A DNA stretch of 64,000 nt from Mucilaginibacter cryoferens (GCF_014205845.1 NZ_JACHCR010000001.1:124001-188000), one strand, 5' to 3'. Shown: positions 34,465 to 43,468, numbered from the stretch's first letter. Numbers and translations are program-made. Notes: generated by a model from the letters alone, not told the origin.

Positions 34465-34953
34465 TTAATCAAACCCAAGGTATTCCTTCTGCTTAACTTC
34501 AACAAAGCCGGAGGAGTTATCACGACTAATGTACATCACAATGTGAAAAAAGTCGTTATCGAAAAGATAGATATTGTTTACAGAATCTGCACCTTGAAAG
34601 CGCATTGAAATACCCGCCCTTTTTGCTTGCGTAATTAAATTAAACACGTGCAAAGTAGTACTAGTGGTGTAAGTAACCGTATGTAGCACAGTACCACTAC
34701 TTAATTTGGTACCAACACCTATTACTACGGCTTCTTGCTTTTTATCGGCCCCAACCTTATTTAAATGCTCGGTTTCACGGCCGTCAACATCCTGTGTATA
34801 CTCTTTTTTAAACCCTTTGGCCAACACCAGGTAATTGTGGGCATCGGCGTTTGACAGGTTTGATAAATTGGTAAGGTCGTTTATGGTAACGCTTTGCCCA
34901 AACAGGTTAACGCCACAAAAACACAGCAACGCTAAAAACAGGTATTTCTTCAT
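34465..34953 (-). CDS. secreted protein of unknown function
   Basis: From the ATG at 34953 the protein has 162 residues and a clear signal peptide (MKKYLFLALLCFCGVNLFGQ). The mature part is a small mixed fold (INDLTNLSNLSNADAHNYLVLAKGFKK and VVIGVGTKLSSGTVLHTVTY). No family is recognised. It lies 41 bp after the acylase gene on the same strand and may be co-transcribed with it. Function unknown. Confidence 0.75.
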   Translation of the reverse strand: MKKYLFLALLCFCGVNLFGQSVTINDLTNLSNLSNADAHNYLVLAKGFKKEYTQDVDGRETEHLNKVGADKKQEAVVIGVGTKLSSGTVLHTVTYTTSTTLHVFNLITQAKRAGISMRFQGADSVNNIYLFDNDFFHIVMYISRDNSSGFVEVKQKEYLGFD

Positions 34954-34994
34954 TTTTATATCGTATCCAAATATACTTTTTTCACTATTTAATT

Positions 34995-37187
34995 TCACTC
35001 ACCGGGATGATAGGTCTTTTGAGCATGCTTCAGCACATCCGCTTTATAAAACAAAACATCTTTAAACTTACCATCGATGATTCCCTGGGCTTGGTCGCTA
35101 AAGTTTTTTGATTTGGGGTCAAATGATTGTCCGCCCGTCATAATACTTTTTGCTTTTATCTTTGGCCCAAACTCAACCGCGGCAATAAAACTATTGCCCG
35201 AGTAACCGTACCGCTTAGTGGTATTAACGGTTTTACTTTGAAACGATGGCAATTGCCCAAAGCCCGAACCTGTTAACCCAACCGAGATACTCGGCAGGTT
35301 ATCGTCAAAAGTTGTGCCATTAGCAGGGCGTTGGTAGCGGTTCATATCACCCCATTGTACCTGCCAGCTTCCAAAACGGCTTTGCAGGTTCTTCATCACA
35401 TCGCTTAAAATGGCCAATTGCTGGCTGCCGGGAGTTGTACTGGCAAGTGTTTTTATGCGCCGGGTAATAAAGGTACTCTCCTGGTCTGTTTGAGGCGGCG
35501 GCAATAATTTAAGCATTTGCGTTCCCCATTCAATAGCCAACGCGCTGGCCACCGAGTTTACAGCCGTGCGCCTATCCCATTGTTGCAACAGCTTAACGGG
35601 CTCTGAAAGAAAATGCTTTACAGAATCGGGAGCGCCATCAAAGGCCTTAAATAAGGCTGGCAAAAGGTCGTCAAAAGCAGCTAAATAATGATCATAGCCT
35701 TTGGCAATCAGTCCGTCGAGGGTAAGGTTGTTTGCATCTTTTAAGATATTAATAGCTGTTATAGCCCGGTAGTTTTCGCCATCGGGAGCCATGTATGCAG
35801 GGTATTTGCTTTTATCCGGACTACTTGCCCCGGCCCCGGTATATGGAGTTGAGTTGCAGTTCTGAATCCAGCCGGATGCAGGGTTGATGATAGTAACTAT
35901 TTCTTTAAGCGAATGCACACCCTGCCACTCGGTGGCCGTGGTAGTACCGTCAACGGGGAGGCTAAAATCGTATTTTGTATCCCGTTTGGGGATATAATTG
36001 CCATACCAGAAAATAGTATTCCCCTTGTCATCGGCATAAACGGTGCTATTGGTGGCGTTTGAAACCAAGTCCATGGCTTTTTTATATTCGGTAAGGTTAT
36101 TGGCCTTGGTTATCTGCCACGATTCTACCAGGGCATTGTAAGAGCGATTATTGGCCTTTAATGCCAGCCATTTACCACCCCTGCTGCCCAGTACCGGGCC
36201 GTGGCGGGTGTAGTAGGCTAATATGGTTCGTTGCTCAAGCTTCTCTCCTTTTTTAATGTTGATGATAAGCTTACGGGTGGTTACCGGCTTTAGTTCGCCA
36301 TTATACTCATAATACCATTTACCGTCTTTTTTAGTCATTTTTTCGGCGTACAGATCGGCAACATCGGCGTAGCTGCTGGTGTGCATCCAGCCGCAGTGCA
36401 GGTTAAATCCCTGGTAAATAAAAAATTGCCCCCAGGTAACAGCACCATAAGTATGCAGTCCCTCTTCACTTACCAACTCAACCTCGCTCCGAAAATAAAA
36501 CGGCACATGCGGATTAATGTACAACAACGCATGCCCAGATGCCGACCGCGACGGGGCAATAGCAAAACCGTTAGAACCCGTTTCGCGCTCGTTCACAAAC
36601 TCATAATTATTTTTAGGTTGATTGATAACCGCGCCCAGCTTCTCGCCACCATCGGCATAAAAAGCCTTTGTTTCATCCAGCTTAATACCGCCTGTTTCGG
36701 TAGCGGCCACACTACCATCGGTAAACATCAGGGCATACCAGGGTTCAAAATGCTTAAATACTTTGGGGGTTACTTCCGGGTTTTTATACAGATAATAATT
36801 TACACCATCGGCAAAAGCATCCAGTAATTTTTTGAAGGCAGGTGCACTTGTTTTATAATCGCGAATAGCATCTGCACTATCGGCTATCAATTGCAGCTGT
36901 ATATCTGTAGCCAAACTGCTTTCGCCGTCAACTTCTGTTTGTTTGCCTAGTTGATAAAGGTAATTGCGTTCGATACCTTTAAAATTATCCTCGCATTCAG
37001 TATACATCAACCCAAAAACCACATCTGCATCTGTTTTACCATAAATATGTGGTACTCCGTAATTATCGCGAATGATAGTTACCGCTTTGGCATGGATTTG
37101 AGCCCTGTTTATTGCCTGCTGGTTAAATATCTGCGCAAATACAACACTGGGAGAAAAAAGTAAAACAAAAATTAAATTGAACTTCAT
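34995..37187 (-). CDS. penicillin-acylase-family Ntn hydrolase
   Basis: The 730-residue secreted protein has a signal peptide (MKFNLIFVLLFSPSVVFAQ) and the penicillin/AHL-acylase layout. The alpha-chain part starts with AVTIIRDNYGVPHIYGKTDADVVFGLMYTECED. The autocatalytic cleavage site is GSNGFAIAPS (Ser205, N-terminal nucleophile of the beta chain), followed by LYINPHVPF and the TRHGPVLGSR oxyanion region. Relatives cleave amide-linked acyl chains (beta-lactam side chains, acyl-homoserine lactones, lipopeptides). The substrate cannot be told here. The length is normal for the family. Confidence 0.92.
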   Translation of the reverse strand: MKFNLIFVLLFSPSVVFAQIFNQQAINRAQIHAKAVTIIRDNYGVPHIYGKTDADVVFGLMYTECEDNFKGIERNYLYQLGKQTEVDGESSLATDIQLQLIADSADAIRDYKTSAPAFKKLLDAFADGVNYYLYKNPEVTPKVFKHFEPWYALMFTDGSVAATETGGIKLDETKAFYADGGEKLGAVINQPKNNYEFVNERETGSNGFAIAPSRSASGHALLYINPHVPFYFRSEVELVSEEGLHTYGAVTWGQFFIYQGFNLHCGWMHTSSYADVADLYAEKMTKKDGKWYYEYNGELKPVTTRKLIINIKKGEKLEQRTILAYYTRHGPVLGSRGGKWLALKANNRSYNALVESWQITKANNLTEYKKAMDLVSNATNSTVYADDKGNTIFWYGNYIPKRDTKYDFSLPVDGTTTATEWQGVHSLKEIVTIINPASGWIQNCNSTPYTGAGASSPDKSKYPAYMAPDGENYRAITAINILKDANNLTLDGLIAKGYDHYLAAFDDLLPALFKAFDGAPDSVKHFLSEPVKLLQQWDRRTAVNSVASALAIEWGTQMLKLLPPPQTDQESTFITRRIKTLASTTPGSQQLAILSDVMKNLQSRFGSWQVQWGDMNRYQRPANGTTFDDNLPSISVGLTGSGFGQLPSFQSKTVNTTKRYGYSGNSFIAAVEFGPKIKAKSIMTGGQSFDPKSKNFSDQAQGIIDGKFKDVLFYKADVLKHAQKTYHPGE

Positions 37188-37614
37188 AGTAACAATAATT
37201 TTACTCGAACATCTAACTAAACAGATAGAAAATAGGTGGTGATTTATATCATAATATGAAGTAAATTTGGCTTTTTAAACACAATATTTACATCGTACCT
37301 GCGTTTCCTTTCAATTATTCATAATTTATTTGAAACCCCGGTTTTAATAAACTGCCAGATTAGCGGCACACATACAAAGTAATAAAAATTTTATTTACTG
37401 GCTATTGAAAGCCGTAAATATATAAAGAGCTTAGATTGTTCATTAATATGAGATCTGAGGTTTAGTTGATCAATATCATTTGAGACGTGATATTGCAGTG
37501 CGTTCCGGGGTGAGATACGGAACGCATTTTTTATTTAGTTTATTGGTTCAATGGTTCATTAGTAAATTACGCAGAACTTACCCGGCTGATCTGCGCCCAG
37601 GCAAGACCAATGAA
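37188..37614. other. 427-bp intergenic region with an orphan plus-strand terminator
   Basis: No protein gene is supported. A -7-like box TAAATTTG lies at 37262-37269 and an intrinsic terminator at 37499-37532, both oriented on the plus strand, although both flanking genes are on the minus strand. A 200-260-nt plus-strand small RNA between them is possible. A palindromic repeat occupies 37541-37624. Confidence 0.4.
37499..37532 (+). terminator. intrinsic terminator with no matching plus-strand gene
   Basis: A 9-bp stem (37499-37507 with 37518-37526) with a GGGTGAGATA loop is followed by TTTTTTATT on the plus strand. On the minus strand there is no T-run, so it does not fit the DUF3810 gene that ends at 37615. 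Confidence 0.7.
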
Positions 37615-37624
37615 CTAATGAACC
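37541..37624. repeat. inverted repeat overlapping the end of the DUF3810 gene
   Basis: GGTTCATTAGT (37553-37563) is inverted as ACTAATGAACC (37614-37624). The right arm includes the TAG stop codon of the DUF3810 gene and its last codons, so the repeat defines the C-terminus. The flanks repeat ATTGGTTCA/TGAACCA-like words. Confidence 0.65.
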
Positions 37625-38706
37625 CAATTCCTCCGCTCCCAAGCCATTACCAGTAGCACCATCCGATTATAAGTTTCGAGCCCCTGGGGCTGATTGTTGG
37701 CTTTCAGAAAATTATCGTAAAAAATACTGCTAATGGCGCCGAGTTTATTTTCGTAGCCGAGCCAGTAGGCGCGTTCGGTCACAAAATCCTGATGCACCTG
37801 TTTAGAGATCATAGCTTTTAACTCTTTATGGGCTACGGTATCCCGACGGCGCAGTGTATGCATAAACTCATCTACCGCTAAGTGGTAGGCGGAGTATCGT
37901 AACAATCTGTCTTTTGAGTTTATCCCGATGATAAACCCGGCAAAGTCGGCCTCATCTTCGGCACCATAACCAATCTGGTGCGACATCTCGTGGCAGGCCA
38001 CAAACGGGCGGTTAAATACCGGCATTTGATAATTGATCTGCGCCTCGGCTGTAAAGGGGTTATAGTAACCCGATGTGCCTATATAATTCATCAAAAAGGT
38101 GATCATAGATGGCTTTATGCCGGGGTGAAAAGCCCTGAAGTTTGCAGAATCGGCAGAAAGGGCTTTCACTGCATTAACCGCCGTTGCATAAATAACACTG
38201 TTACTTTGAGCCAGATCTGCAGCGGTAACACGGGAACGACATATATTAGCACTATCTATCAACAGTTTGGTTACAGCTTTAAGATCGGCAGTTGTAAAGG
38301 ATGTATCGCGCAGATTAAGGCGCACAGCTGCTGATGGTCGAAAATAATTCATCCCCCAAAACAAATAAAAAGCCAGAATGCCCACTTGCATGCCAATTAT
38401 CCACCCCAACAGATAAATGCCCGTTAATTTAAACTGCTTTTTAAACAGCAATTTAAAAACACGGATAATACCCAAAACTATAGCGGTTATAGTTACGATG
38501 TATAATACATCGCCAACACTAAACGGAAATAAGTTTAAAACAGGATGAAAGATCCAGCCGATAAGTTTATAAAATCCATTGGAGTAATATCGCTCTACCA
38601 ACACAGGATGATCTGCAAGCAACATCAGCATAAAAATAACCAGAGCCAATAATACTATGGTGATGCATCTTTTTAATAAGAGATTTTTGCTGATGTATTT
38701 AAGCAT
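37615..38706 (-). CDS. DUF3810 membrane protein with HExxH motif
   Basis: The 363-residue protein has three predicted N-terminal transmembrane helices (about 12-30, 64-84, 96-118) and a soluble part ending in the DUF3810 region. It contains HEMSHQ (His239, Glu240, His243), followed by GYGAEDEADF with a candidate third ligand, the layout of a gluzincin-type metallopeptidase. The family is restricted largely to Bacteroidota and Firmicutes and has no proven function. The last codons lie within an inverted repeat. Confidence 0.88.
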   Translation of the reverse strand: MLKYISKNLLLKRCITIVLLALVIFMLMLLADHPVLVERYYSNGFYKLIGWIFHPVLNLFPFSVGDVLYIVTITAIVLGIIRVFKLLFKKQFKLTGIYLLGWIIGMQVGILAFYLFWGMNYFRPSAAVRLNLRDTSFTTADLKAVTKLLIDSANICRSRVTAADLAQSNSVIYATAVNAVKALSADSANFRAFHPGIKPSMITFLMNYIGTSGYYNPFTAEAQINYQMPVFNRPFVACHEMSHQIGYGAEDEADFAGFIIGINSKDRLLRYSAYHLAVDEFMHTLRRRDTVAHKELKAMISKQVHQDFVTERAYWLGYENKLGAISSIFYDNFLKANNQPQGLETYNRMVLLVMAWERRNWVH

Positions 38707-38827
38707 TAAGTAAATATAAGGCTTATGGGGATAGAATCAAGAAATTAGGGCCGGGAGTAAAAAGCCGATGTGTCTTATTTAAATTTGTGCTCAATTCAAA
38801 TAACCTAATAAACATCACAAGGCACAA

Positions 38828-38853
38828 AAAAAGCTCCGGTTAGGGAGCTTTTT
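38828..38853. terminator. bidirectional intrinsic terminator
   Basis: A 10-bp stem AAAAAGCTCC/GGAGCTTTTT (38828-38837 with 38844-38853) with a 6-base loop, 19 bp past the stop codon of the DUF2911 gene, which it terminates on the minus strand. Confidence 0.85.
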
Positions 38854-38871
38854 ATAACTTATTTAAATAGC

Positions 38872-39390
38872 TTATTTAACAGATACAGGAACTTCAACAG
38901 TATCCCATAACAAGCTAAAACCTTTTGCAGATACGGTGTAAACCAATCTTTCGTGTTTAGCTACAGTTTTACCTTTTACGGTAACGCGTAATGCATCTTG
39001 TTTTTCGTCGTATTTAAACGCGCCCCATTGTTTGGCTACTTTGTTAAAAATAACTGTCCAGGTACCGCTTTCTGTTGGGATAAGGAAAAACCCGTAAGTA
39101 CCGGCTGCAAGTGATTTACCCTCTACCTTAATGGCTTTAGTTGTAGTAAATGTAGTTGCCTCGTTTGCTCCGGCGCGCCACACTTTACCGTAAGCTTCAA
39201 GGCCACCCCAAATTTTACGTCCTTTAACTGATGGGCTGCCATAGTTAATAGTAATAGTTGAACCTGCTGCTTTACCACTTACGCTATCACGCGGGCTTGC
39301 CACCGGTTTGTCCTGCGCTTTGGCAAAAGTGACCGTTAAAAGTGCAAATGCAAAAAGCAATGCTGCTTTAATTTGAAAAGATCTTTTCAT
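38872..39390 (-). CDS. DUF2911 secreted protein
   Basis: From the ATG at 39390 the protein has 172 residues (an ATG 12 bp further upstream is also possible). It has a signal peptide (…LLFAFALLTVTFAKAQ) and the DUF2911 signature: ITINYGSPSVKGRKIWGGL, KVWRAGANEATTF, and FFLIPTESGTWTVIFNK. This family of small periplasmic beta-rich proteins is common in Bacteroidota and has no known function. It is a monocistronic unit ending at a strong terminator. Confidence 0.93.
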   Translation of the reverse strand: MKRSFQIKAALLFAFALLTVTFAKAQDKPVASPRDSVSGKAAGSTITINYGSPSVKGRKIWGGLEAYGKVWRAGANEATTFTTTKAIKVEGKSLAAGTYGFFLIPTESGTWTVIFNKVAKQWGAFKYDEKQDALRVTVKGKTVAKHERLVYTVSAKGFSLLWDTVEVPVSVK

Positions 39391-39619
39391 AATATTTCTC
39401 ATAATTTATTTGGTATAAATATAGGATGAAAATTGTTTGAGTGGCAATGCCCCCAATAAATAAACTTACCCCTTTTTGTAAAAAAACATTTTAACAATTA
39501 TAAAAACCGTTGATACAAGTATTGCTATAATACCGGGACTGCCGCATTGTAGTTACGATTTGACTTTAAGGTTTATATAGCAATGGGCTAACCAATTGTT
39601 GCTTTATTGCCTAAATCAC

Positions 39620-42025
39620 TCACTCTACTTTGTAGGTGTAAACCGAACGACCAAGATTACCATTTTCATCAATGCCTTCAACCACAACACGATAGCTACC
39701 TTTACCATCGGCATTATAAAAATCAAACGATGCGCCGCCATCTTTATCGGTAACAATATCGGGGTTCCAGTAAATGGTGCTGCGCATATCAGGGATGTTA
39801 TTTTGTGAACCCGAACCACCGTAAACAGGTGAATAAAATGTACGCGCCTTATAAAACCCTTTGGGCGCGTATGACAACAAACCGGGAGCCATTTCTTTAC
39901 TTACCACCAGCCCAGCGCTTTTGTGGGTTTTTATCACCAATACACCATTTGATCCCCTGACACCATAAATAGCTGCATCTATATTTTTAAGCACCTTTAC
40001 GCTTTCAACATCACTTATATTGTAGTCGTCCACACTCGCCCCTTCGCCAAGCGTTATTTCATCTAAAACTATCAACATAGGCCCACCCTGCATATCAGGG
40101 CTTACCTTGTCGCTTAAATATGGTACACCACCGCGTAAAGTAACACCATTTAAACGCCCGTTTAACCCTGTTGATATGGACGTTTGGTCTTTTATCTGGC
40201 TGCCACTCACCGTTTGACTGGCATGCTCAGGATCTAAATATTTTTTATCTTTAACAATAACCTCCTTTAACAAAGTGCCACTTGCATCGGCCATGTACAG
40301 ATCCTTGGGCTGTTTTTTATTATTACCAACAGGCGTAGCATCTGTGCCCGCCGCCGGCGTATTGTGTGCAGTTATTGCAACCCTGGCTAATGGGTCCATT
40401 ATAATTTTGATATTATTTTTCCCTTCACTCGTTTTAGCCTGGATCATAAAAGGAGTATTATCGGCATAAATGAGGTTTGCAAATGTAAACCTGCCATTGG
40501 CATCGGTTTCCTGGTTAAGCATAGTGCCACCACTTTTTGTAAGTAAGGTAACATTACCATTTGCTACAGGTGTACCGTTATTTGTTTTCACTACCCCAGA
40601 TAAATTCAACCCTTTTTCGGCCGGATACATGGGAAATGTAGCTACATCATTACCAAGCAATTGTTTCCATTCAAACCTGCGATAGCCTTGCGTAAGCATC
40701 AATATATCCAGATTGCTGCGGGTATCATTACTCACATTGGCAAAGTAATAGCTGGGCTGCTCAATAAACCCTTTCAATTCTGACGTTAGCAAAAGACTGG
40801 TCAGAATTGTGGTTTCGGCACTTTCATTAACAGGCACCTTACTCACATCGGTAACCGCGGCCGAAAAATACCCCGCAACCGGTTTATCATCTTTTTTTGC
40901 ACTTATAGCAATATGTACCTTACCCCGCGTTGCGTAAGCAGGTTTATCTGAGCTTGTTTGCAGGTTGAGAAGATCGTTATTTTGAATAAATACAAGCCGC
41001 TCGTTCATCGGCTCACCGGTTTGCGAAAACACGGTAACCCGGGCAATACCTGTCTGAAAGTCTTTTTTAGCGAGATTAAGGTCAAGCACCTGATCATCGA
41101 GCGTGGTTTTTACAGAGCGTACCGTACCGCCGCCAGAATAAATAGTAATGCCTATCTCCTTATTTTTATTTGCCAGAAAATACGGGCGATTGGCGTTTAT
41201 CTCAATCATCAGTTTTTCTGGATTATCATTATTTACCAGCAGTGTGATACCTTTATCATCGGCTTTTGGCAAATCAACCGTAGCTTTGGTGCCATCGGCG
41301 TATACCAGTTTCGCTTTATAAGTACGCCCTTCAACCGGGGTAATATTAATAAGGCCCATACCAAGGTGCTTTGCTTCAAATTTGGTTACTTCGGTATTAA
41401 GATTATCAATAACCACGCCCTTAACGTCAATCCCAATGCCATTATGGTCAACAGCTTTAAAGGCAAGTTTTGCCGGTATATCATTTACAAAGGCTCCGCC
41501 CTCGGCAAAAAACTGAATATCAAATTTATTGGTTGTTGCAGCTGGTTTACCCGTAAATGCTGCCATTGCTGGCACTTTGCTGTTAACCAATACAAGCTGA
41601 TCAAATATATAAGGATCGGTGCTGTTTAACATCCATTGGGTATAAGCCCTTATATGGTAAACACCCATTGGCAATCCGTTGGGCAAAGCAAAATCGCCCC
41701 ATGCAAGGCCATTGGTAGCTTGTAAGGATATATTTTGCACCAGCGAATCGAGCGTGTTCAATAATGCTACATGCACAACACCGCTTAGTTTCGATAGCTG
41801 ATGCTGTTCGCCAAGAGTAAGATATGCCTTGAAGAACACAGTATCGCCGGCATTATATTGCCCTCTATCAAATTGCAGGTATACTTTTTCGGTGGCCTTG
41901 GTGGATGATAAGGTTTGCAGCCGCGATACAATGTTATCAAGGAAATTTACAGTTTTAGCATCTTGAGAAAAAGCGGATGTATAGATACAGGCAGTGCACA
42001 AAAATGCAAATACAATCTTTTTCAT
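39620..42025 (-). CDS. secreted macroglobulin-like protein with TonB-plug-like domain
   Basis: From the ATG at 42025 the protein has 801 residues and a signal peptide (MKKIVFAFLCTACIYTSAFS). The N-terminal part resembles the MG2 domain of alpha-2-macroglobulins (KVYLQFDRGQYNAGDTVFFKAYL; YHIRAYTQWML). A carboxypeptidase-like sandwich lies near 490-560 (LSGVVKTNNGTPVANGNVTLL). Near 620-720 is a plug-like domain (LDEITLGEGASVDDYNISDVESVKVLKNIDAAIYGVRGSNGVLVI), as in SusC-type receptors. No beta-barrel follows, so it is not a receptor itself. It may be a periplasmic or surface-attached protein that engages one. Confidence 0.85.
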   Translation of the reverse strand: MKKIVFAFLCTACIYTSAFSQDAKTVNFLDNIVSRLQTLSSTKATEKVYLQFDRGQYNAGDTVFFKAYLTLGEQHQLSKLSGVVHVALLNTLDSLVQNISLQATNGLAWGDFALPNGLPMGVYHIRAYTQWMLNSTDPYIFDQLVLVNSKVPAMAAFTGKPAATTNKFDIQFFAEGGAFVNDIPAKLAFKAVDHNGIGIDVKGVVIDNLNTEVTKFEAKHLGMGLINITPVEGRTYKAKLVYADGTKATVDLPKADDKGITLLVNNDNPEKLMIEINANRPYFLANKNKEIGITIYSGGGTVRSVKTTLDDQVLDLNLAKKDFQTGIARVTVFSQTGEPMNERLVFIQNNDLLNLQTSSDKPAYATRGKVHIAISAKKDDKPVAGYFSAAVTDVSKVPVNESAETTILTSLLLTSELKGFIEQPSYYFANVSNDTRSNLDILMLTQGYRRFEWKQLLGNDVATFPMYPAEKGLNLSGVVKTNNGTPVANGNVTLLTKSGGTMLNQETDANGRFTFANLIYADNTPFMIQAKTSEGKNNIKIIMDPLARVAITAHNTPAAGTDATPVGNNKKQPKDLYMADASGTLLKEVIVKDKKYLDPEHASQTVSGSQIKDQTSISTGLNGRLNGVTLRGGVPYLSDKVSPDMQGGPMLIVLDEITLGEGASVDDYNISDVESVKVLKNIDAAIYGVRGSNGVLVIKTHKSAGLVVSKEMAPGLLSYAPKGFYKARTFYSPVYGGSGSQNNIPDMRSTIYWNPDIVTDKDGGASFDFYNADGKGSYRVVVEGIDENGNLGRSVYTYKVE

Positions 42026-42142
42026 ACGGGAAATGATAAATAGTAACGGTTTATAATTGGTGACTAAATATACCGTATTAACCCGCACAAAAACAAATTA
42101 AAATACTGAAATATAAATAATTAAGCAGTACACTTATTATAA

Positions 42143-42337
42143 TTATGCGTTTTCTTTTATCTCCTCCCAATATACGGTTTCGAGGTAAATTTTATTTTGG
42201 ATGGCTACACGGGCTTTAATTTCCTGTAGCTGTTTTTTGATCTCTTCGGTATCGAGGCTGCTGCTTAGAGAATGATAATAAATTGCATAACCAGTTTTAC
42301 TGTTTATAAATTTATAATGTTTATCAGCGGGTTTCAT
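42143..42337 (-). CDS. small hypothetical protein
   Basis: The 64-residue protein (MKPADKHYKFINSKTGYAIYYHSL…) has no signal or membrane segment. Its middle part (LDTEEIKKQLQEIKARVAIQNKIYLETVYWEEIKE) looks like an amphipathic helix. It stands alone between a surface-protein gene and the DUF47 gene, with no competing frame. I do not recognise a family. Confidence 0.55.
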   Translation of the reverse strand: MKPADKHYKFINSKTGYAIYYHSLSSSLDTEEIKKQLQEIKARVAIQNKIYLETVYWEEIKENA

Positions 42338-42426
42338 GGCGTTTAACTTATGTAATTACAATATGCATAACCGGCATATTGTTTTAGCATTAAGCAAATG
42401 TTACATAGTATCCTCTACCTGCCGAA

Positions 42427-42451
42427 GGCGTATATGTGTTATATATACGCC
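42427..42451. promoter_or_regulatory. palindromes upstream of the DUF47 gene
   Basis: GGCGTATAT/ATATACGCC (42427-42435 with 42443-42451) forms a 9-bp hairpin or operator-like site. A second palindrome, TGCTAA-N4-TTAGCA, lies at 42558-42573, 55 bp before the DUF47 start codon. Both are in the 290-bp gap between divergent genes. Confidence 0.35.
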
Positions 42452-42627
42452 GTAAAGTATTTGATAATATTTAATTAACATTGGCTTAACAATTGCGTGA
42501 CTTTTGCCATCAAATTAATAACTACATTTAGCCGCATAAATATTTGTGTCTGACGCGTGCTAAATAATTAGCATACACGCTTTTAACTTAATTGTCATTT
42601 AAAAAAGATCATAAAAAGTTCAAATCA

Positions 42628-43257
42628 ATGTCGATATTTCCAAATTCCAATCAGGTTTTTTATGATTTATTTAACCGGGCTGTTGCCAACGCTTCTGCAA
42701 TGGCTACTTTACTTAACACGGCGGTAAATTTAACCGATACATACGAACAAAAATTTCAGTTTACACATATTGATAAGCTAAAAACAAAAAGTTACGAAAT
42801 TACACACCAGGTATTTACAGAATCGGGCCGGATGCTGATATCTCCTTTTCAGCGTAAAGACATGTGCGATCTGGCTGCTGCTATTGATGATGTGGCCGAT
42901 AGTATAGCCATGGCATCGCGCCGTATAAACCTGTACGATGTACCCAAAATAACCCCTCCTATTATTAGCCTTGCCGATTTGATCCTTAAAACTACTAAGG
43001 GATTAGAAGACGCTGTTAATGCGATGAATAACCTGGGTAACTCGGCACATATTTTTGAACTTTGCAGCAAAATTAAACAGCTGGAGTACCAGGCCGATAC
43101 CGTTTATAACGAAGCCTTTGCCGATTTGCTGGCTAATGAAACGGATGCCATACAGCTTATAAAATACACCGATGTTTTTATGGCGATGGAAACAGCCACA
43201 GACAGCTGTGAAGATGCCACGCTGGTAATTGAAAGTATTTTAATTAAAAACGGCTAA
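42628..43257 (+). CDS. DUF47 family (PhoU-like) protein
   Basis: The ATG at 42628 gives 209 residues (MSIFPNSNQVFYDLFNRAV…); an upstream in-frame TTG is less likely. The protein is all-helical with PhoU/DUF47 features: AMATLLNTAV, DKLKTKSYEITHQVF, KDMCDLAAAIDDVADSIA and ATDSCEDATLVIESILIK. DUF47 proteins normally sit beside a PiT phosphate transporter; none is next to it here. The stop codon TAA is made by the first unit of a 12-copy 7-bp tandem repeat. Confidence 0.9.
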   Translation: MSIFPNSNQVFYDLFNRAVANASAMATLLNTAVNLTDTYEQKFQFTHIDKLKTKSYEITHQVFTESGRMLISPFQRKDMCDLAAAIDDVADSIAMASRRINLYDVPKITPPIISLADLILKTTKGLEDAVNAMNNLGNSAHIFELCSKIKQLEYQADTVYNEAFADLLANETDAIQLIKYTDVFMAMETATDSCEDATLVIESILIKNG

Positions 43258-43335
43258 AGGCTAAAGGCTAAAGGCTAAAGGCTAAAGGCTAAAGGCTAAA
43301 GGCTAAAGGCTAAAGGCTAAAGGCTAAAGGCTAAA
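43252..43335. repeat. 12 perfect copies of GGCTAAA
   Basis: A 7-bp tandem repeat with 12 identical units begins in the last codons of the DUF47 gene (GGC TAA) and runs up to the terminator. Because the stop lies in the first unit, copy-number change would not alter the protein but would change the 3' untranslated length. Confidence 0.95.
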
Positions 43336-43372
43336 AAAAACAGCGATGGGTAAAACCCATCGCTGTTTTTTT
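43335..43372 (+). terminator. intrinsic terminator after the 7-bp repeat
   Basis: An 11-bp GC-rich stem (43341-43351 with 43355-43365) with a 3-base loop, preceded by A's and followed by a run of seven T. It ends the DUF47 transcript directly after the tandem repeat. Confidence 0.9.
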
Positions 43373-43380
43373 ATGTAACC

Positions 43381-43404
43381 ATCGACTGTGTCCTCACAGT
43401 CGAT
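43381..43404. repeat. palindrome with TCCT loop
   Basis: ATCGACTGTG-TCCT-CACAGTCGAT is a perfect 10-bp stem with a TCCT loop. A near copy (CGGTCGTG-TCCT-CACAGCCG) lies at 60978-60997, and a looser inverted echo (TTGTGAGGATACA) at 43423-43436. Confidence 0.65.
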
Positions 43405-43468
43405 TTGCTCTCGGAATAGCTGTTTGTGAGGATACAGGCAGCGGGTAAATAGCACTATTTTTAAAAGT

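Noticed and set aside
40958..41629. A 223-codon plus-strand frame antisense to the macroglobulin-like gene
   Set aside because: It is a shadow of the minus-strand gene; the composition is unlike the neighbouring proteins.
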